Assembly (NCBI GenBank): GCA_027366195.1
Contig: DAHXKW010000133.1
Coordinates: 1-11,932 of the forward strand
Direction: 5' to 3'
Length of the DNA: 11,932 bases
From: Alphaproteobacteria bacterium
Lineage (GTDB): Bacteria > Pseudomonadota > Alphaproteobacteria > G02398745 > G023898745
The notes below the pieces were generated by a model that ran no database searches, was not told the origin of the DNA, and saw nothing but the letters and a program-made list of their open reading frames with translations. The position numbers were made by a program, and so were the translations under genes. How positions within the stretch are numbered: position 1 is the first letter of the stretch; each line of letters opens with the position of its first letter. Positions 7,341-11,932 of the stretch are shown here, in pieces.

Positions 7341-8572
7341 GATGTCCATTTCAAATATTGTGTTGCATATAATACGGCTTCATCTAAATGCTCCTGGCTA
7401 TGTCCGTAGATTGTTAACAGTGGTTGCCCGCTTTTAACGGTATCCTTTACGTTAACATGTAAATACACGCCGGATTCAACATATTTGGGGGCACCCGCTA
7501 ATTTAGATATGTTAACTATATGGTGATTTGATATTTTTTTTATTTGCATATTATTAGTTGCGCACAATACATACTGAAAATTAGCTTCAGGAATATCCTT
7601 GATAGGTCCACCTTGTGCCATGCAAATTTCTTGAAATTTTTCCCAAGCTTTTCCTGATCGTAGAATTTCGTAAGCATCCTCTTTTGCATTAACCATTTTG
7701 AAAACTTTATTTGCCATAGTACAAGCTTTGTTGATTAAATCCTCTGGTGCACGGTGATCATTTTTTAGAACGTATAAAATGTCTTTGGCTTCAAGAGCTG
7801 GGCCTATACCTTTGCCAATTGGTTTTGTGCCTTCAGTAATTATCACTTCGGTGTTGATATTAAATGCACGAGAAATATTTTCAAAGTACGATTTAAGAGT
7901 TAGAGCATGTTTTTTGGTTTTTACTTTTATACCTTTTCCTACAGGGATATCGATTAAAACATGTGTGGCACCCACGGCAATATTTTTTGACAAGATTGAT
8001 GCCACTAATTGGCTATCATAGTCCAGATCTAGTTGTCTTTCGATGTGTGTTAATAAATCATCTACAGGGCTAATATTTGTATGTCCACCCCACGCCAAAC
8101 AACCGCTTGTTTTTTCAACCACAGTACGTATTTGATCGATAGAAAGTTCCACATTTGTTAGGACACCCATAGTATCAGCTGTTCCCGCAGGGGAAGTGAT
8201 GGCTTGAGTAGATATTTTAGGGATGTATAAGCCAGTACTTGCAATAATAGAGACAATAATTGGTGATGTCCGGTTGCCCGCTACACCACCTACACAATGC
8301 TTATCTACGACGACCTTCCTGTCCCATTTTATTTTCTGTCCAATATTAATCATGGCCTGAGTAAGGTAAATAATTTCTTGGTTGGAAAGTGGGCTAACAG
8401 CGCAAGCTATTAAAAATCCGGCGATATGGATATCAGATAGCCGATCACAATAAATTGCATCGATGATTAAAGAAAGTTCTTTTTTTGTTAATTCTTTGCG
8501 TCGTATTTTTTTATGTATAATTTCTAGGCAATCAAATGGTATTTCTGGTGAAATTTCACAAACAGGACGCAT
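7337..8572 (-). CDS. deoA: Thymidine phosphorylase family protein, archaeal AMP phosphorylase type
   Basis: This is a nucleoside/nucleotide phosphorylase that splits the glycosidic bond with phosphate; thymidine or a nucleoside monophosphate are the candidate substrates. The core matches the branch that holds archaeal AMP phosphorylases and bacterial 'putative thymidine phosphorylases': VVDKHCVGGVAGNR (88-101), AITSPAGTADTMGVL (124-138), WGGHTN (161-166), ATHVLIDIPVGKG (202-214) and KPIGKGIGPALEAKD. E. coli DeoA instead has a SGRGLGHTGGTLDKLE-type segment where this has TSPAGTADTM. Members of this branch are generally about 500 residues with an extra N-terminal domain. This one is 411 and opens almost directly in the helical domain (LTKKELSLIIDAI). 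The ATG has a good GAGGA about eight bases upstream, and an in-frame TAA lies just before it, so the short form is not a start-site error. The symbol is by family naming only, since substrate is unknown. It overlaps era and follows the channel gene by 22 bases. Confidence 0.87.
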   Translation of the reverse strand: MRPVCEISPEIPFDCLEIIHKKIRRKELTKKELSLIIDAIYCDRLSDIHIAGFLIACAVSPLSNQEIIYLTQAMINIGQKIKWDRKVVVDKHCVGGVAGNRTSPIIVSIIASTGLYIPKISTQAITSPAGTADTMGVLTNVELSIDQIRTVVEKTSGCLAWGGHTNISPVDDLLTHIERQLDLDYDSQLVASILSKNIAVGATHVLIDIPVGKGIKVKTKKHALTLKSYFENISRAFNINTEVIITEGTKPIGKGIGPALEAKDILYVLKNDHRAPEDLINKACTMANKVFKMVNAKEDAYEILRSGKAWEKFQEICMAQGGPIKDIPEANFQYVLCATNNMQIKKISNHHIVNISKLAGAPKYVESGVYLHVNVKDTVKSGQPLLTIYGHSQEHLDEAVLYATQYLKWTS

Positions 8573-8582
8573 TGGATATCCT

Positions 8583-8599
8583 CGTTATATAACGTTATA
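8583..8599. repeat. Two overlapping palindromes before the phosphorylase gene
   Basis: CGTTATATAACG (8583-8594) and TATAACGTTATA (8588-8599) are each perfect 12-base palindromes that overlap by seven bases. Together they also give two direct CGTTATA copies ten bases apart, about one helical turn. The block fills most of the 22-base gap and covers the stop of the channel gene. This arrangement could be an operator, but an AT-rich background makes chance likely too. No regulator is identified. Confidence 0.35.
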
Positions 8600-9671
8600 A
8601 ATGTTTCTCTTTTTTCTTTTTAAACTTGTGCTTATTTGATGGTGTGCTGCTTTTATCATAGTCCGATTTTGTAAGGTTAACACGCATGTCATATGAAAAT
8701 AAGTAGATACCATTTTCATTAAGTGTTTCCCAAATTACTTTATAAGCATTGGTTCTCACATCATATATATTAATAAAATCGTCTGCTAGTATTTGCACTT
8801 CGAATTCGACACTATGACCATCACATTTTTTGATATGAATAACTATGCTGTCTTGATACCAGTCTTTGGGGGCAACATTGGTTATCTTCTTCAATTTTGG
8901 CATTAGTAAATCAATAATTGTTTGTGGAGATATGTTGGGGTGTAAAAAAAATGAGAAGTCAATACGTGTTGGATCTTTACTATTTTTGTAGTTATAGACT
9001 ATGTGACTGAGCATGTTTGTGTTGGGAACAAACAAGGAATTTGCGTTAGTATCTTCAAGTACAACATAACGCCAGTTAATATCTATAATTTTGGCTTGAT
9101 GGCCATTAATTTTTAAAAAATCCCCTTTTTTAAAAGCTGGGTTGATATTTAATGCAAGCCCAGCCAATATTTCTTTCATAATATCTGATGCAGCATAGGC
9201 CAGTAAAAAGCTATAACCTGCTAAAAAAGCACTTAAAGCATGCATTTCTTGATGAAGTACAAACCAAACACCTAATACGGCAAAGCAGACGTAGACTAAA
9301 ACTGATACGAAGGATCTTAGAAAACTTGTAGATAACGGTTGGCCAGATGCTGTAAATACTTTTTGCCATAAATAATTCTGAATTATGGTGTTTGATAAGT
9401 AAGCGATACTTAGTAGGCAGCCACTCCAAATCAGTATGTTAATCGGGGCGTAAATTTTTTTGAATTCCACGTGAATAATGTGGTGAAATAAGTCCCAGAT
9501 AATTCCCAGAATAATTAATGAACAACTAATAACTGCAGTTTTATAAACAATACTTTTTTTACGAGCGAAAAAATAAACCAACCCGATATTTGTTATTAAA
9601 AAGCTTATAACTATAAGTAACAGAAAACCTCTGTGTAATATTTCTTGTAAAGACAAATCTTCCATATACAT
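8595..9671 (-). CDS. MscS-family mechanosensitive ion channel
   Basis: An inner-membrane channel of the MscS family, which opens on membrane tension and releases solutes under hypo-osmotic shock. There are 358 residues. The N-terminal half is strongly hydrophobic, with about five membrane segments (roughly 14-35, 43-62, 74-94, 118-138 and the pore helix 145-172). The conserved block follows: LAYAASDIMKEILAGLALNI for the pore-lining helix, then PAFKKGDFLKI, and LFVPNTNMLSHIVYNY for the beta domain, where standard family members read RPFKVGDWVEI and VTIPNSKLLSSPIINYS. A mixed alpha/beta cytoplasmic domain follows, and a very basic tail (KHKFKKKKEKHL). The extra N-terminal helices make it larger than three-helix E. 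coli MscS (286). A second Met at residue 3 is an alternative start; the ribosome site is weak. It lies 59 bases downstream of tyrS and 22 upstream of the phosphorylase. Ion selectivity and whether it truly gates by tension are not readable from sequence. Confidence 0.88.
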   Translation of the reverse strand: MYMEDLSLQEILHRGFLLLIVISFLITNIGLVYFFARKKSIVYKTAVISCSLIILGIIWDLFHHIIHVEFKKIYAPINILIWSGCLLSIAYLSNTIIQNYLWQKVFTASGQPLSTSFLRSFVSVLVYVCFAVLGVWFVLHQEMHALSAFLAGYSFLLAYAASDIMKEILAGLALNINPAFKKGDFLKINGHQAKIIDINWRYVVLEDTNANSLFVPNTNMLSHIVYNYKNSKDPTRIDFSFFLHPNISPQTIIDLLMPKLKKITNVAPKDWYQDSIVIHIKKCDGHSVEFEVQILADDFINIYDVRTNAYKVIWETLNENGIYLFSYDMRVNLTKSDYDKSSTPSNKHKFKKKKEKHL

Positions 9672-9714
9672 ATAATTTCTGCATGATATTTTTCTATTTT
9701 CAGTGTATTGAATG

Positions 9715-9737
9715 AACGTAAATAAAAAGTTTACGTT
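9715..9737. repeat. 8-bp inverted repeat across the tyrS stop codon
   Basis: AACGTAAA (9715-9722) and TTTACGTT (9730-9737) are perfect inverted repeats around a seven-base loop, with the tyrS stop codon (9731-9733) inside the right arm. The stem has only two G-C pairs. No T-run follows on the minus strand, where tyrS transcripts would end; on the plus strand the arm runs into TTT. It could be a weak transcript-end or stability hairpin for tyrS mRNA. Confidence 0.35.
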
Positions 9738-10939
9738 TTTATACGCACACGTACATGTTTTTTCTTGCCGAACGATAAAAGCATTTCATGATCTGGGATG
9801 CTGATTACACTATAAGAATCAGTTTGTAATACCTGATCAATTTTTATAGCGCCATTGGCTACTGCTTTTTTAGCTTCACTTTTACTGCTGACAAGGCCAG
9901 AGAAAACAAGTAGGTCGTCCAAACGCATTTCAGGGATAGTAGAAGTGACAAGAGGGATAGATTCCACCTCAGTATTTGATCCATAGAAAAGAGTTTCAGC
10001 GCTTTTATGAATGTCATTTAAAACGTCCGAGCCGTGGCAAAGGCGTGTGGCTTCATCCGCTAATATTTTTTTTGCGTAGTTGATTTCGGCATCTTTTAAT
10101 TTTTCTAAATTTTCAATTTCTTCGATAGGGAGATCTGTAAATATACGTAAGAAACGTCCGACATCAGGGTCTTCTGTATTACGCCAAAACTGCCAGAATT
10201 CAAAGGGGGATAGTAATTCGGCATCTAACCAGACAGCACCACTAAGGGTTTTCCCCATCTTTTTACCAGAAGAAGTTGTAATCAAGGGGCAAGTAACGCC
10301 ATAAACTTGTTTTTGCAGTTTACGCCTAACAAGCTCAGTACCGCAGATTATATTACCCCATTGATCCGATCCGCCGAATTCAACAACACAATCATATTTT
10401 TGTGTCAGTATGTAAAAATCATAAGCTTGCAATAAAGGATAGTTGAATTCAATGAAAGATAAAGCTTGTTCACGATCTAAACGAGATTTTATCGATTCGA
10501 AAGTAAGTAGTCGATTAACAGTAAAATGAGGGCCGATGTCACGTAAAAAATCAATATATCCTAGACCTGAAAGCCAATCATCATTATTTAAGAAAACAAC
10601 CTTACTCATATCCAGATATTTCCCAAAGGTTTTTGTTAGTTGGGCAACATTTTTTGTAATCGTTTCCTGGGTTAATAATTGGCGTGTTTCGTCCCGCCCT
10701 GAAGGGTCGCCGATTTTAGCTGTTCCGCCACCTAATAGGATGATAAGCGTATGACCGCACTGTTGGAATAAACGCATCCACATAATTGTGGTTAAATTAC
10801 CAACATGAAAACTTGTAGCTGTTGGATCATAGCCAATGTAGCCACAGATTGGTTTGCTTGAAGAAAGTTTTTCAAATTTATCAAGATCTGTCGCCTGGTG
10901 GATGAATCCGCGTATTTTTGATTCGCCTATAAAGGACAT
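9731..10939 (-). CDS. tyrS: Tyrosyl-tRNA synthetase
   Basis: A class I aminoacyl-tRNA synthetase that charges tRNA-Tyr; it works as a cytosolic dimer. The sequence shows the HIGH equivalent HVGN (45-48) in CGYIGYDPTATSFHVGNL, GGTAKIGDPSGRDETR, the tyrosine-binding FGGSDQWGNI (188-197) and the KMSKS-loop equivalent KMGKT (227-231), with KMGKT then LSGAVWLD as usual for TyrRS. A C-terminal S4 RNA-binding domain spans about 338-400 (MRLDDLLVFSGLVSSKSEAK). At 402 residues it is slightly shorter than E. coli TyrS (424) but complete. The start MSFIGESKIRGFIHQ fits the family. The best ribosome site, GAGGAA, lies in the last codons of the FYDLN gene, nine bases upstream, so the two are probably coupled on one transcript. 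Confidence 0.97.
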   Translation of the reverse strand: MSFIGESKIRGFIHQATDLDKFEKLSSSKPICGYIGYDPTATSFHVGNLTTIMWMRLFQQCGHTLIILLGGGTAKIGDPSGRDETRQLLTQETITKNVAQLTKTFGKYLDMSKVVFLNNDDWLSGLGYIDFLRDIGPHFTVNRLLTFESIKSRLDREQALSFIEFNYPLLQAYDFYILTQKYDCVVEFGGSDQWGNIICGTELVRRKLQKQVYGVTCPLITTSSGKKMGKTLSGAVWLDAELLSPFEFWQFWRNTEDPDVGRFLRIFTDLPIEEIENLEKLKDAEINYAKKILADEATRLCHGSDVLNDIHKSAETLFYGSNTEVESIPLVTSTIPEMRLDDLLVFSGLVSSKSEAKKAVANGAIKIDQVLQTDSYSVISIPDHEMLLSFGKKKHVRVRIKT

Positions 10940-10948
10940 AGGTGCGAA

Positions 10949-11245
10949 TTATTCCTCGCCTATAAGGTTATCAAAAAGATTGTCATCTTCAACGAGATTT
11001 TCATCAGTATTACCCAATGCTTCTGGTTCATGATCCAGATCAAGGAATGAAACATTTTCTTCAAAATCTTCGGGCGCTGAGGTTGCGCGACGACTTCTTG
11101 TGTTCACATGCAATTCATAAATTGCGCCACAGTTTGTGCACTCACTGGGGTGTTTATCTAAATCATAAAAGCACACACCACATGAACGACATGTTCTTTT
11201 TATGCCATATTTAGCTTGATCCTGTTCGGTAACTTGAGCGAGCAT
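10949..11245 (-). CDS. TIGR02300 / FYDLN-type acidic zinc-ribbon protein
   Basis: A 98-residue protein of the alphaproteobacterial family named for its FYDLN motif, seen here as FYDLD (26-30). The N-terminal third looks like a zinc ribbon, with Cys19-x2-Cys22 in KRTCRSCG and Cys36-x2-Cys39 in ECTNCG, plus an extra Cys25. The rest, from about residue 57, is strongly acidic (ED/FEENVSFLDLDHEPE, NLVEDDNLFDNLIGEE) and probably disordered. The family's biochemical function is not established as far as I know. The zinc ribbon and acidic tail would suit a nucleic-acid or protein-binding adaptor, which is inference. A GGAT lies about nine bases before the ATG. It sits between rpoD and tyrS on the same strand, and a candidate promoter lies in the 62-base gap upstream. 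It very likely shares a transcript with tyrS. Confidence 0.88.
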   Translation of the reverse strand: MLAQVTEQDQAKYGIKRTCRSCGVCFYDLDKHPSECTNCGAIYELHVNTRSRRATSAPEDFEENVSFLDLDHEPEALGNTDENLVEDDNLFDNLIGEE

Positions 11246-11275
11246 ATTTATTTATCCGAAGAACACTTTAAGAAT

Positions 11276-11304
11276 ATTGTATATGTTTATTGATTGGAAT
11301 ACAA
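11276..11304 (-). promoter_or_regulatory. Candidate promoter for the FYDLN-tyrS transcript
   Basis: Read on the minus strand, TTGTAT (11299-11304) is followed after 17 bases by TACAAT (11276-11281, 5 of 6 to TATAAT). The -35 matches only TTG of TTGACA, so it is weak. The position, between the rpoD stop and the FYDLN start, is sensible. It would give an untranslated leader of roughly 20-25 bases. Confidence 0.42.
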
Positions 11305-11307
11305 AGT

Positions 11308-11931
11308 TTAAAGGTTTTCTAAGAAACTTCTAAGCTGACGTGAGCGGAAGGGATGTTTTAGTTTGCGAAGAGCTTTGGCTTCAATTTGACGGATGCGTTC
11401 GCGTGTAACAGAAAATTGTTGTCCAACTTCTTCCAACGTGTGATCCGTAGCCATACCAATACCGAAGCGCATGCGTAAGACGCGTTCTTCACGCGGTGTT
11501 AAGGAAGATAAAACTTTTGTCGTTGTTTCTCGCAAGTTATTATGAATAGCTGATTCAATAGGAAGAATTGCATTTTTATCTTCAATGAATTCACCTAAAT
11601 GGCTATCTTCTTCGTCGCCGATAGGTGTTTCTAAGCTGACAGGTTCTTTAGCGATCTTCATTACTTTACGAACTTTGTCGATGGGCATCATGAGCTTTTC
11701 GGATAGTTCCTCTGGAGTGGGTTCTCGACCTGTTTGATGCATAATTTGTCTTGATGTGCGTACGAGCTTATTTATTGTCTCAATCATATGGACGGGAATA
11801 CGAATGGTGCGTGCTTGGTCCGCGATACTGCGTGTAATTGCTTGACGAATCCACCAGGTGGCATAAGTTGAAAATTTATAACCACGGCTATATTCAAATT
11901 TATCAACTGCTTTCATAAGTCCGATATTACC
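11308..11931 (-). CDS. rpoD: RNA polymerase primary sigma factor RpoD, C-terminal part (5' end outside window)
   Basis: The housekeeping sigma-70 factor directs RNA polymerase to -10/-35 promoters. The frame runs off the right edge; the first visible codons read GNIGLMKAVDKFEY, the conserved region 2 sequence, so the internal ATG at 11916 is not the start. Region 2.3-2.4 follows (YKFSTYATWWIRQAITRSI, with the strand-opening aromatics), then IADQARTIRIPVHMIETINK, region 3 (PTPEELSEKLMM) and region 4.2 with the -35-binding helix-turn-helix (TLEEVGQQFSVTRERIRQIE, KALRKLKHP). It ends in LRSFLENL, near the typical C-terminus of RpoD. About 207 residues are visible of a protein usually near 600-700. 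No clear terminator separates it from the FYDLN gene. Confidence 0.97.
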   Translation of the reverse strand, partial: GNIGLMKAVDKFEYSRGYKFSTYATWWIRQAITRSIADQARTIRIPVHMIETINKLVRTSRQIMHQTGREPTPEELSEKLMMPIDKVRKVMKIAKEPVSLETPIGDEEDSHLGEFIEDKNAILPIESAIHNNLRETTTKVLSSLTPREERVLRMRFGIGMATDHTLEEVGQQFSVTRERIRQIEAKALRKLKHPFRSRQLRSFLENL

Positions 11932-11932
11932 T

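Noticed and set aside
7779..8021. Plus-strand reading frames inside the phosphorylase, tyrS, era and lysS genes
   Set aside because: They are antisense shadows of well-supported genes with no recognisable motif or ribosome site.

Overview
The window is an AT-rich stretch of ordinary, densely packed bacterial chromosome. It most likely comes from an alphaproteobacterium, probably one with a host-associated, Rickettsiales- or Holosporales-like lifestyle. The evidence is a class I (not class II) lysyl-tRNA synthetase, the flavin-dependent thymidylate synthase ThyX, a TIGR02300/FYDLN-type small acidic zinc-ribbon protein, and an RpoD with a typical proteobacterial C-terminal half. The taxonomic placement is inference from gene content and base composition. 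No marker for species-level assignment is present.

Layout, left to right. Bases 2-3130 run on the + strand: the C-terminal two thirds of ClpB (cut by the window edge), then thyX and rnhA, which overlap by one base. rnhA meets lysS tail to tail, and their coding ends overlap by 17 bases. lysS (minus) and a small GNAT acetyltransferase (plus) diverge from a 92-base gap. Next come a tRNA-Glu(UUC) with a well-placed candidate promoter and a short orphan reading frame starting just after the tRNA. From 5735 to the right edge everything is on the minus strand. In transcription order (right to left) it reads rpoD (5' cut by the window edge), FYDLN protein, tyrS, MscS-family channel, AMP/thymidine phosphorylase-family enzyme, era, and a serine-recombinase-like protein.

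Most genes are core functions: protein disaggregation (ClpB), dTMP synthesis (ThyX), RNA-DNA hybrid removal (RNase HI), aminoacylation (LysRS, TyrRS, tRNA-Glu), 30S maturation (Era), transcription initiation (sigma-70) and osmotic protection (MscS family). There is no CRISPR array, transposon, phage module or obvious defence cassette.

Two genes stand out. The resolvase-like protein (5735-6430) keeps the recombinase fold signature and the C-terminal helix-turn-helix, but Asn replaces the nucleophilic serine and two catalytic arginines appear lost. It looks like a recombinase turned DNA-binding protein, or a decaying one. The phosphorylase (7337-8572) has the signature of the archaeal AMP phosphorylase branch rather than of E. 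coli DeoA. It seems to lack the N-terminal domain usual in that branch, and it is coupled to era by an overlap.
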